Position numbers and translations under genes: made by a program | Assembly (NCBI GenBank): GCA_012960035.1 | Contig: DUBZ01000001.1 | Coordinates: 59,513-123,512, forward strand | Direction: 5' to 3' | DNA from: Myxococcales bacterium | GTDB lineage: Bacteria; Myxococcota_A; UBA9160; UBA4427 | Length of the DNA stretch: 64,000 bases | The notes under the pieces: generated by a model | Told to the model about the DNA's origin: nothing | What the model saw: the letters and a program-made list of their open reading frames with translations, nothing else | The model's database searches: none | Shown here: in pieces, positions 53,803-62,126 of the stretch | Layout: the number at the start of each line of letters is the position of its first letter | Position numbering within the stretch: the first letter of the stretch is position 1

Positions 53803-55521
53803 TCATGGATTTTGTTCGCTCACTTTCGCCTGTTCCTGTTCGAGGCCACGCCGAACATCGAGGGATTGAGGCCGAAGCTTCAGGGCGCGTTCATAGTGTT
53901 GGATGGCGAGTGTGGCTTGCCCTTGTCTTCCATAGGCGCGACCCAGAGCGTAGTGGACGTGCCATTGGTCGCCCAGTCGAACGATCGCATGCTGGTACGA
54001 CGCCAAGGCCAGATCGTGCTCCTGGCGCTCATCGTGGATCAACCCATAGGTGAACCATTGCTTGGCCGCGTACCGCTCATAGTCATCGGTGAATGAGTAA
54101 AGCGAAAACAGACCGACCCCAAGCGCGGCCAACATTGCGAAACTTCGACTCGAATCTGTTGCGTCGTCATTTGATCGCGACACCGCGTCAATGATTTGAA
54201 CAACACCAAGACCCGCAAAGCCACACAACACCGGAACCGCAGGCAGGCGGTAACGCGACGAAAAGTAGAAGATTGCAGTACTGGCCACGTTCGTCGCGAC
54301 AAACCCGAGAAGTAGCCAGACGCCCGGCGAGACGTGCGGGCGTCGCACTGCCCCTTGAATGCCAAGGACAGCGAGCGCCAGGATCACTGCAAATGGGACG
54401 GGCATGAGCCACAAACTAGGCGTCAAGCTGCGCTCGGTCGCCAGCACATACTCGGTGGAGATCTCGTCGTCGCCCAACCAAAAGCGCAGTTTTGCAGCGA
54501 TCAACGTTGCAGCGCGCACCGGGTCGTCGATCCAGAACTCAAAAGCGCGGGCGCGCCAGAGGTCGTCGACCTCCGACATCGTGAGGCTGTGTCCCGCCTC
54601 GCGCTCCGCGATTCGTCGGAGTCCCGCGCTGAGTTTGGCGGGGTTGCCCACGGCCCCAGGAATCGCGGAGTAGATTCCAGTCGCGGCTTCGTTGTTGCTC
54701 TGATAGAGCGTCATTCCACCGTGTGCAGTGACGGATGCAAACTCTCCCTCGATCATCGAGTTGCGCACAATGGGCGGCGCCAATACCAGAAAGACACCGA
54801 GCGCGAACACGATGACAGAGCCGGCGCCACGCTTGAGATCACGTTCGTCGCCACCTTGCGATTTTAACGCGAACCCCAAAAGCCAAAGCGCGGCGAGCGG
54901 AACGAAGAGAATGGTGTTGAGGCGAACCAAACATGTTGCCCCCACGGCGAGTCCAGAAAGAAAAGACAACCAAAGAGCTGAGGCGAATGTTCGACGCCGA
55001 GCGGCATCGAGCAAACCGGTGAGACTCAACAACGCACAGAGAACACCGAACGTTGACGGCATTAACTTGGTTTCGAGCATTGCTCCCGCACCATAAAATG
55101 CGAACAAGGCTGCCGCAGGCGTGGCAGCGCGCACTCCGAACGTCATGCGTGCGATCACGCCGACAAGCACAACGCTTGCGAGCGCCATGGCTTGTTGCAC
55201 AACGATCAGTGTGCCTTGGCCGGGCGCTACGAATGCCCGTACACAAGAAACCACCCAGGGGTAGAGAGGCGCAGTGCTGAAGACCTCGTCGCCCCCCATG
55301 AACCCATTTTGCAACATCGCGTTCGCGATCTCGTCATAGACACGCGAATCGAGGATCAGCAGATCGGCGAGCGAATGAGTGGAAAGGGTCAGCCAAGCGT
55401 GAATGACGCGAACGGCAAACGCGAGGGCGACGACGAACGCAAGCGACCGCCACCATGTCGTTCGAGATTCGTTCTCGGTGTCTGCCGAAGGTTCCGCGTT
55501 CAAGAGTCGAGGATCCCGCAT
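53803..55521 (-). CDS. GT39-like (PMT/ArnT family) membrane glycosyltransferase with TPR tail
   Basis: A 572-residue polytopic GT-C glycosyltransferase. After a first helix (about 25-45) comes the family's first-loop acidic site, ILDSRVYDEIANAML. About ten hydrophobic helices follow, including YFSSRYRLPAVPVLCGF. The C-terminus (about 490-560) carries two tetratricopeptide-like repeats (ALASYQHAIVRLGDQWHVHY, ALGRAYGRQGQATLAIQHYE). Such enzymes move sugars from polyprenyl-phosphate donors to proteins or lipids on the periplasmic side. The acceptor is unknown. A decayed methyltransferase gene follows. Confidence 0.82.
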   Translation of the reverse strand: MRDPRLLNAEPSADTENESRTTWWRSLAFVVALAFAVRVIHAWLTLSTHSLADLLILDSRVYDEIANAMLQNGFMGGDEVFSTAPLYPWVVSCVRAFVAPGQGTLIVVQQAMALASVVLVGVIARMTFGVRAATPAAALFAFYGAGAMLETKLMPSTFGVLCALLSLTGLLDAARRRTFASALWLSFLSGLAVGATCLVRLNTILFVPLAALWLLGFALKSQGGDERDLKRGAGSVIVFALGVFLVLAPPIVRNSMIEGEFASVTAHGGMTLYQSNNEAATGIYSAIPGAVGNPAKLSAGLRRIAEREAGHSLTMSEVDDLWRARAFEFWIDDPVRAATLIAAKLRFWLGDDEISTEYVLATERSLTPSLWLMPVPFAVILALAVLGIQGAVRRPHVSPGVWLLLGFVATNVASTAIFYFSSRYRLPAVPVLCGFAGLGVVQIIDAVSRSNDDATDSSRSFAMLAALGVGLFSLYSFTDDYERYAAKQWFTYGLIHDERQEHDLALASYQHAIVRLGDQWHVHYALGRAYGRQGQATLAIQHYERALKLRPQSLDVRRGLEQEQAKVSEQNP

Positions 55522-55569
55522 TTCGAATGCGTCCAGATTTGCGCCGCGGAATCACCCACGAGCGCGAAC

Positions 55570-56937
55570 TCAGTCGTCGAACAGGCCTAACTTGAACGCC
55601 GTATTGCGGAAGCCGAGACGGAAGCCGATGCCGCCGCGAAAGTTGAAGCGACTGCGCTTGAACCGAAATGCAGCGTTTTCTCCTTGGCTGTCGGTGCCTT
55701 TGAGATTCATTTCGGTGTCGCCAATGATCCACATGAAGCGCGTCTGCGTGAAGAAGGAAAGCGTGAAGTCGCCGTCGAGGTGGTTCACGAACTCGAGTTC
55801 CAGGCCCGGGCCAATATTGTGGTAAATGTTTTTGTCACTGATGTTGATTTCATGAATAATTAACCTACGTGGAACTTCGGCGGGGACATTTTCAGAGAGT
55901 AGGGTGTACTCGCCGTTGATTCGGAACTCTTCGCCGATGTACTCAATGCTGGGTCGAACCCGAATCGTAAAGCCACTGCGCGGAAAGGTCAGCACTCCGC
56001 CCACACCGGCATACCATGAATTGTGGAGCTGTCGCCCTTCAACACTAGTCCCGCGGCCTTCGAAATCCTTGAATTGGAATTGATCAGCATTGAGAGGCGT
56101 GTTGGGGGGGTTAAATAACCGAATCTTTTGGGCAAGATTAACACCGCGGTAGTCCGCTTGCGAAGTTGTGTCGTGGTTGCTGTGTGAGAGGCCATTGCCG
56201 GGAGTCGACCAGAGAACCCCAGCACTTACAAAGAACCGGGGCTTGATCGGAACCTTGTCGAATGTGGGCGTCATCAACTCGCCGCCAAAGCGGAGCGAGG
56301 CCAAAGTCCGAATGGCTTTACGGTCGAACGAGAACTCGAGCGGGCGGCTGTCGACTTCGATCTCTGTGTCTTCTTCGTGCACCACTACCGAGAACACGAT
56401 GGACGGGACCCAGCTGTCAGCAAGCACGTAGTCTTCGTTGGTGAACTCGACGATCGCGTATTCGTCCGGGTACGCGTCTGCATAGTCGTCCTCGTAAACG
56501 TCTTGCGCGTCGTCCTCGGCGTCTTCTATGGCTTCCTTTGCAACGACGCCCCCCGCTTCGGCGTCGCTTGCTTCTACCATTTCACCCTCAGCCGCGTCAA
56601 CAGCCTCGGTGGCTTCATCAGCCGCTTCGCTAGCCGCCTCACGAACCGCTTCATTATCAAGAGCGGCTGCGCGAGCTTCCAAGCCTGCGGCAGTTGCGGC
56701 AGCGGCTTCCGACGCGTCGACTCCCGCGGCTTCCGCTGCACCGTCCATCGCCTCGACGACTTCGGCAGTGACCTCGGCGACTTGTTCCGACGCGACTTCG
56801 CTGACTTCGGCCATCTCCTCGGCAGCTGAATCGGCTGCTTCAGTAGAGACCTCAGTCGCGGTATCTTCGGCATACGATGGACTCGCGAAGGCCAACAAAG
56901 CCACTACCAACACCCAAATCGAAGGCCTGCGCAACAA
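55570..56937 (-). CDS. Outer-membrane barrel protein with Ala/Glu-rich helical N-terminus
   Basis: A 455-residue protein with a TTG start (56937, or 56934) and AGGGAG seven bases upstream. Residues 1-23 are a signal peptide. Residues about 24-150 are extremely Ala/Glu/Val-rich with heptad-like spacing (VSEVASEQVAEVTAEVVEAM) and an acidic end, suggesting a long helix or coiled coil. The rest is beta-strand-rich, with alternating aromatic strands, RFMWIIGDTEMNL and a final GIGFRLGF. This recalls porins that tether the peptidoglycan or span the periplasm by an N-terminal helix. No family was named. A hairpin lies directly before its ribosome binding site. Confidence 0.6.
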   Translation of the reverse strand: MLRRPSIWVLVVALLAFASPSYAEDTATEVSTEAADSAAEEMAEVSEVASEQVAEVTAEVVEAMDGAAEAAGVDASEAAAATAAGLEARAAALDNEAVREAASEAADEATEAVDAAEGEMVEASDAEAGGVVAKEAIEDAEDDAQDVYEDDYADAYPDEYAIVEFTNEDYVLADSWVPSIVFSVVVHEEDTEIEVDSRPLEFSFDRKAIRTLASLRFGGELMTPTFDKVPIKPRFFVSAGVLWSTPGNGLSHSNHDTTSQADYRGVNLAQKIRLFNPPNTPLNADQFQFKDFEGRGTSVEGRQLHNSWYAGVGGVLTFPRSGFTIRVRPSIEYIGEEFRINGEYTLLSENVPAEVPRRLIIHEINISDKNIYHNIGPGLELEFVNHLDGDFTLSFFTQTRFMWIIGDTEMNLKGTDSQGENAAFRFKRSRFNFRGGIGFRLGFRNTAFKLGLFDD

Positions 56938-56950
56938 CGAAACACTCCCT

Positions 56951-56983
56951 AATGAGTCTGAACTCGTCTAAACGAGACTCATT
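56951..56983 (-). promoter_or_regulatory. Hairpin immediately before the barrel-protein ribosome binding site
   Basis: AATGAGTCT (56951-56959) is the exact reverse complement of AGACTCATT (56975-56983), and an inner CTCGT/ACGAG pair with a CTAA loop can form instead of part of the outer stem. In the minus-strand transcript the structure ends directly at AGGGAG, the likely ribosome binding site. It could be an operator, or an RNA element limiting ribosome access. Confidence 0.4.
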
Positions 56984-57195
56984 TTACTAGTCGATCAATA
57001 CCCGACATGCCGAAAATTCAACGGCGGCAGCATAGACGGGGTGGCGTCAAGGTTCCACAGGAAAGCTAGGGTTGTTGCAGCGCTGCGCTCCCGACAACTC
57101 CTCCGCTGCCATGCGGATGTCGCGTCGAACATTCGCATCCAACCGTGAGGCGGGAACGCATTACATCATCACCACTCTGAAAGGATTGGACGGGT

Positions 57196-58026
57196 TTACC
57201 CCCGGGAACCCTTATGCATACTCAATTGCTCTCTCAATCGTGATGCACTGCAAGCACGACATCCAATGATTGACCAACGTGAAGGGGCGCTCGATGGAAG
57301 GGGGCCTCGAATTGCTCGCTGCTTCGAAGCGTGGTTTGGACCTTTCGCAACGCTTCCGCCTTGCTGATACAGGGAGGGTGGATCCGGCGAGTAGCGGTCG
57401 ATCATCCATTCACCGGCTTGCCGCATCCGAGATCGGCCTGGGTTTACCGAGAGTGCAATTCGAGCGGGCGCACGTAGCGGACTCGGAAGTCTCAGGCCCG
57501 CGCGGTCGTTCCCAACGGCCGCCTCGCATTCACTCAAGACGAGGAGGTCGAGGGGAGTTCCGTCGACGCGGGTCATTCTGACCCCATTCGACGGCTCGTC
57601 GTAGCCGACCCGACCGTCATTCGTGAGCAAGAAGCACATGTCGGGCTTGCCGGTAAAGAGTTGGGAGAGTTCGTCCTTGTCGGTTCTTCCTGAGCGCTCG
57701 AATTTTCCGTTGAGCTGGGGGGGGGCTTGCGGACCCCCTGTACCCCATTGCACCTGAAGTCTGGATACCGAGGTGCCGTTCGAAACACCATACGATCCGG
57801 ATCGGCCGCGTGCGCTCGGCCCGTCGCAGGAATTCCGAAGCGCCGGCGCCCGCTTCAGCCCGGGTCGGACGCGCGTCGCGCTCCTGCGATTTTCGCCTGC
57901 GCCCTGCGGCAGCGGAGCCGATTGTTGCGCATGCGCTGCGCCCGAATACGAAGCAACCATCGCAGCCAAGAACACGACCCGCAGAAACCAGCCGGCGCAC
58001 AGTGGTGTACAAGCCACTAACATCAC
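57196..58026 (-). CDS. Putative secreted protein containing a C9 tract
   Basis: A 276-residue frame with a signal-peptide-like start (GWFLRVVFLAAMVASYSGAAHAQQ). The middle (about 100-190) looks coding: GKFERSGRTDKDELSQLFTG, MCFLLTNDGRVGYDEPSNGV, LDLLVLSECEAAVGNDRAG. The stretch after the signal and the last 60 residues are Arg/Ser/Pro-rich and less convincing. A run of nine C (coding strand; plus-strand G at 57717-57725) lies between them. It may be a phase-variable or frameshifted gene. It diverges from the permease start with only 37 bp between. No family was recognised. Confidence 0.4.
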   Translation of the reverse strand: MMLVACTPLCAGWFLRVVFLAAMVASYSGAAHAQQSAPLPQGAGENRRSATRVRPGLKRAPALRNSCDGPSARGRSGSYGVSNGTSVSRLQVQWGTGGPQAPPQLNGKFERSGRTDKDELSQLFTGKPDMCFLLTNDGRVGYDEPSNGVRMTRVDGTPLDLLVLSECEAAVGNDRAGLRLPSPLRAPARIALSVNPGRSRMRQAGEWMIDRYSPDPPSLYQQGGSVAKGPNHASKQRAIRGPLPSSAPSRWSIIGCRACSASRLREQLSMHKGSRG

Positions 58027-58063
58027 GTGTCTCGATCAACATTCACTGAGTGGGGCACGTAGA

Positions 58064-59350
58064 GTGACACAAGCAGAATCATCACGCCGACTTGGCGTTC
58101 CGAGTGCAAGCGCACTCGTGGTAGCGAACATGGTGGGGGCAGGCGTCTTTTCCACGTCGGGCTTTGCCCTCTCTGACCTCGGATCCCGCGAGTATGTCCT
58201 CTATGCATGGTTGATCGGTGGCCTGGTCGCCCTTTGTGGCGCGTTGTCGTACGGCGCACTCGCCCGACGCTTTCCTGAGTCAGGCGGCGAGTACCTCTTT
58301 CTGTCGCGCATGTTTCATCCGCTCGCGGGCTTTCTTGCTGGATGGGTTTCGCTCCTCGCAGGGTTCACCGCACCGATTGCAGCCGCAGCCCTCGGACTAC
58401 AGGCGTACCTCGGATACACGTTCGGGTTCGACTTTCGGCCCGAATGGATCGGCACCGGTGCAATCGCCTTTGCTGGCGTCATTCACGCGCTGCGATTCCG
58501 AGAAGGAGTCTGGCTTCAGAATGCCGCCGTCGCATTGAAGCTCGTCTTGATCTTCGGATTCATCGCGTTCGGCATGTCTTCGCTTCCCGAGTTGCCGAAG
58601 ACGAACGATGCCCCGGTCGACTTCGCATGGGGCGCGTTTGCCGTGACGTTGGTTTGGATTTCGTTTTCGTATTCGGGCTGGAACGCTGCGGTCTATATCG
58701 CGGGCGAGGTGCGCGACCCCGAACGCAGCTTGCCGCGCGCGCTGCTTCTCGGCACCGGCACCGTGATGGTCCTTTACATGGGTCTCAACGCCGTGTTTTT
58801 GTACTCCGTACCCATTGAAGACCTAGCGGGCAAAGCCGAAGTCGGCGCGATCGCGGCGCGGGCGATTGGCGGCAAGTCCCTAGAACTAGGTGTGTCACTG
58901 TTGGTGGGGCTCGCATTGTTCACATCCATCTGGTCGATGGTGATGGCCGGCCCACGCGTCTACGCAAAGATGGCCGAAGACGGACTCTTCCCGCAGGCCT
59001 TCCGGTCCGACGCCGAAACGCCGGTGCGCGCAATTGCGTTGCAAGCGGGCGCGTCGATCGTCGTGGTTTGGATAAGCGGCTTGGCAGCGCTGTTCAGCTA
59101 TATCGGGTTCACACTCGGGCTTTCAGCCGCGGTAACCGTCTTTGGCCTCATGGTGCAGCGCCACCGCGAAGGCGCCGAGCAGGTGCCCGTTTGGGGCTAC
59201 CCCGTCGTGCCGCTCACCTTCATCCTCTTCACACTCTGGGGCGCGTGGTTCATGGTGGAGCGCCAACCGACCGAGGCCGCGATGGGTCTCGGCACAGCAC
59301 TCATTGGCATCCCGGTGTACTTCTGGTTCAAACGTTCAAGTAACGCTTGA
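58064..59350 (+). CDS. APC-superfamily amino-acid permease
   Basis: The start is taken as the GTG at 58064; about 97 in-frame codons upstream lie opposite the divergent gene and are not permease-like. The 428-residue protein has about twelve helices. The first contains ASALVVANMVGAGVFSTSGF, the substrate-binding unwound helix of the family (G-x-G). ESGGEYLFLSRMF in helix 3 and SGWNAAVYIAGEVRDPERSL in helix 6-7 are diagnostic. It would import an amino acid or amine with protons. The ribosome binding site is weak. Confidence 0.85.
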   Translation: MTQAESSRRLGVPSASALVVANMVGAGVFSTSGFALSDLGSREYVLYAWLIGGLVALCGALSYGALARRFPESGGEYLFLSRMFHPLAGFLAGWVSLLAGFTAPIAAAALGLQAYLGYTFGFDFRPEWIGTGAIAFAGVIHALRFREGVWLQNAAVALKLVLIFGFIAFGMSSLPELPKTNDAPVDFAWGAFAVTLVWISFSYSGWNAAVYIAGEVRDPERSLPRALLLGTGTVMVLYMGLNAVFLYSVPIEDLAGKAEVGAIAARAIGGKSLELGVSLLVGLALFTSIWSMVMAGPRVYAKMAEDGLFPQAFRSDAETPVRAIALQAGASIVVVWISGLAALFSYIGFTLGLSAAVTVFGLMVQRHREGAEQVPVWGYPVVPLTFILFTLWGAWFMVERQPTEAAMGLGTALIGIPVYFWFKRSSNA

Positions 59351-59533
59351 AGGTTGGCGAAGTCCAAGCCCCGAGCGGGCTGCGGGAAAACCCCGGACCG
59401 AGCAGGGCGCGCGGCTTTTCGGCGAGCGCATGGCGTAAAGCCGCCGCTGTGCGGTCGTACAGCAATGTTTCTCAACGCCGTGATCGAGGCAAAGACGCGT
59501 GCGATGCGACGGGAGGGATTCTTCCGTCGCCTG

Positions 59534-60604
59534 CTAGAGGTGAGGCGAACTCGCCAGGGCGTTCTCGGTGTGCGCGCGGGTCGAGCCATGGAACTGCTCG
59601 AGAGTCTTGATCCGCTTGAACCATAGGTGGCAGTCATATTCCCACGTGTAGCCAACGCCGCCGTGAAGCTGGATCGACTGGCCACAAACGAAGCGGCCCG
59701 AGGGTCCGGCCCAAGATTTTGCGACCGATACGAGATAGCCGGCATCCGCTTCGCCATTTTCCACCGCCCATGCTGCCCGGAAGACCGCAGACCGAGTGCT
59801 CTCCGTCTTGATGAGCATGTCCGCGGCGCGATGCTGAAGCCCCTGAAAGGAACCGATCGGCACGCCAAAGGCGATGCGCTCACTCGTGTACTTGATGCTC
59901 GATTCGAGGGCGCTTTCCATACATCCGAGCATGAGCGCCGCAGCACCGAGGCTGCCTAGTTGCGCGGCCTCTTCGAGAATGACGATCGCCTCGCCGGCAT
60001 CAGCAACGAGTTCCGCGGCGTCGTTGAACTCGATATTGCAGAAGCGCTGGCTGTGGTCGAGGGTTGAAAGCAGGGTCGCATTCCAACCGCTGCCCGGTCG
60101 CTGCACCAAGGCGAGCCCCTGTGCGGTGGTCACCAACAATGCGTCGGCCTGTGCGCCAAACGGGACGAAGACCTTGGTGCCGGTCACCTTGCCCTCCGCA
60201 AACTGACAACTAACGCTGTCGTCGTCAGAGTTGGTGGGGTTTTCGCTGCGCGCGATCACGACAACTTTCTCGCCAGAGGCCGCCGCTTCATTCCAACGGG
60301 TTGCGCCAGCCGCTTCGAGCGCGCGAATCGCGAGGGCTTGTTCTAGATACGGACCGGGGAATGCGACGCGTCCCATTTCTGAGAGCACGGCCGCAAAGGC
60401 GATCGCCCCCATGCCTCCACCCTCTTCGCTCTGCACGATGCCGAGGTAGCCCAGCTCGCCGAGCTGTTGGTGGAGCTTTTTAGAGAAGCCATCCGGATTG
60501 TCTTCCATCACAACGCGCGATTCGGTGATGGGGGATTCGCTTTCGAGCAATTCGCGGGTCGAGGTCTTGAGCAGTCCCTGGTCTTCGTTGAGATCGAACT
60601 TCAT
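59534..60604 (-). CDS. Acyl-CoA dehydrogenase, short subunit of a pair
   Basis: The start is the ATG at 60604 (MKFDLNEDQGLL); the frame upstream is not protein-like. The 356-residue protein has the acyl-CoA dehydrogenase fold with GYLGIVQSEEGGGMGAIAFA in the N-terminal domain and QLHGGVGYTWEYDCHLWFKR near the end, but it stops shortly after with no SEIQ motif. It follows the full-length dehydrogenase gene by 91 bp. Such long/short pairs form alpha2beta2 enzymes (FadE28-FadE29, ChsE1-ChsE2) acting on steroid side-chain CoA esters in actinobacteria. A heteromer is inferred. Confidence 0.85.
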   Translation of the reverse strand: MKFDLNEDQGLLKTSTRELLESESPITESRVVMEDNPDGFSKKLHQQLGELGYLGIVQSEEGGGMGAIAFAAVLSEMGRVAFPGPYLEQALAIRALEAAGATRWNEAAASGEKVVVIARSENPTNSDDDSVSCQFAEGKVTGTKVFVPFGAQADALLVTTAQGLALVQRPGSGWNATLLSTLDHSQRFCNIEFNDAAELVADAGEAIVILEEAAQLGSLGAAALMLGCMESALESSIKYTSERIAFGVPIGSFQGLQHRAADMLIKTESTRSAVFRAAWAVENGEADAGYLVSVAKSWAGPSGRFVCGQSIQLHGGVGYTWEYDCHLWFKRIKTLEQFHGSTRAHTENALASSPHL

Positions 60605-60695
60605 GACGTTTTCTCTTTTGCAGTTTTGTTGAACGCGCGTGTGCCATTCATGCGTTTGTTTGTGAGGAGCGATGTAGTGCGCGAGGGCGCAGCCG

Positions 60696-61871
60696 CTACT
60701 TCGTCGGCATCTGAAGAACGCGCTTGGCGATAATGTTGCGCTGGATCTCCGACGACCCGGAATAGATCGTCCCGGCGCGCGCCCACAAAAATTCCCGCAT
60801 CCAGTGAACGTCGGTGCGAGCACCCGGTGAGCGCAGGGCAAGTAGTCCCTGCGGTCCCATCAACTCGACCGCGGTGTCGGTCATGCGCTGGTGGAATTCA
60901 GACCAGAAAATCTTGTCGATCGACGACTCCGGTCCCGGCGGCAAGTCTTGGGCGACGTTCGCGAGCGTCCGCATACCGTTGGCACGCAGGACTTCGTTTT
61001 CGACGATCAAGTTTCCAAGTTTCTCGCGCACATCCGGGCGCTCGAGGTCACCGTTGGTGCGAACGGCATCAACCAGGCAGTCGAGCTGATGGCCAAACTC
61101 AGCCGACGGAAGCAGGGTGCTCCCCCCGCGTTCGAAACCAAGCACCGTCATGGCGATACGCCACCCCTCGCCGATCTTACCCACGATGTGTTCGCGCTTC
61201 GCGAGAGCGTTGTCGAAGAAGACTTCGCCGAACTCGGACTCCCCGCTGATCTGCTTCAGGGCGCGCATTTCAACCCCCGGCTGATCGATCGGCATCAAGA
61301 AAAAGGTGATCCCGCCGTGGCGGTCGTCCATGTCTGTTCGTGCAAGGACAAAGATCCAGTTCGACCAGGGCCCAAGTGTCGTCCAAACTTTTTGGCCCGT
61401 GATGCGGTAGTCGTCGCCATCGGGTTCGGCCTTCGTGCGGATGCCCGCGAGGTCCGAGCCTGCGCCGGGCTCGCTAAAACCTTGACACCAGATCTCGTCA
61501 CAGCTGAGCATCTTGGGTAAGAAGCGGTTGCGCTGCTCCTCGGTACCGTGGTGAATCAATGCCGGAGCACACAGGCCGATCCCCAATGCGTTCGGACTCT
61601 GCGGCGCATCGACTGCTGCAAGTTCGGCCCGCAAGATGGCTTCTTCCACCTGGGTTGCGCCGCGGCCTCCCCATTCTGTCGGCCAGCCCATGCCGAGGTA
61701 GCCGGCGTCGTTGAGCTTCTTTTGGAACTGGCGTCGCACTTCGACGAGTGAGTCTTCGTCGGCGTTGGGGGCGAGGACTTCTTCGGTGTACGAACGCTCG
61801 AGGTTTACGTCGAGCCAAGCGCGGAGCTCGTCTCGAAACTTGAGGGCGTCGGGGGAAAGATTCAGATCCAT
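60696..61871 (-). CDS. Acyl-CoA dehydrogenase, full-length partner
   Basis: The start is the ATG at 61871 (MDLNLSPDALKFRDEL). The 391-residue flavoprotein has GMGWPTEWGGRGATQVEEAI, the FAD/substrate loops CQGFSEPGAGSDLAGIRT and YRITGQKVWTTLGPWSNW, and the C-terminal IYSGSSEIQRNIIAKRVL. It oxidises an acyl-CoA to the 2-enoyl-CoA and passes electrons to ETF. It is the upstream gene of the two-dehydrogenase unit. Substrate class is inferred from the paired arrangement only. Confidence 0.9.
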   Translation of the reverse strand: MDLNLSPDALKFRDELRAWLDVNLERSYTEEVLAPNADEDSLVEVRRQFQKKLNDAGYLGMGWPTEWGGRGATQVEEAILRAELAAVDAPQSPNALGIGLCAPALIHHGTEEQRNRFLPKMLSCDEIWCQGFSEPGAGSDLAGIRTKAEPDGDDYRITGQKVWTTLGPWSNWIFVLARTDMDDRHGGITFFLMPIDQPGVEMRALKQISGESEFGEVFFDNALAKREHIVGKIGEGWRIAMTVLGFERGGSTLLPSAEFGHQLDCLVDAVRTNGDLERPDVREKLGNLIVENEVLRANGMRTLANVAQDLPPGPESSIDKIFWSEFHQRMTDTAVELMGPQGLLALRSPGARTDVHWMREFLWARAGTIYSGSSEIQRNIIAKRVLQMPTK

Positions 61872-62126
61872 CAGTTCGTACCTCGGTATCGGGTTTGTTG
61901 GTTTCAGGGTCGCTGTGACCGCGCTCTGGGCGACGACCGCAAGCACGGGGGCTCGGCGTCACGCACAACAGGTCCCGTAGTTTGCGGGGTCTTCGACGAC
62001 ATTCAAGAGCTGGCTTCAATAAATTGGCATATCGGATGCGTTTCGTTTGAGTCGGGCGAGCCGTTGGGCTAGAGCGGGGAATCGAGCCGCCTATACTTCC
62101 GCACCAACCATTCGGATGAGATCACG

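Noticed and set aside
59412-59443. CGGCTTT...AAAGCCG stem between permease and dehydrogenase genes as a terminator
   Set aside because: The loop is 18 bases and no T run follows on either strand.
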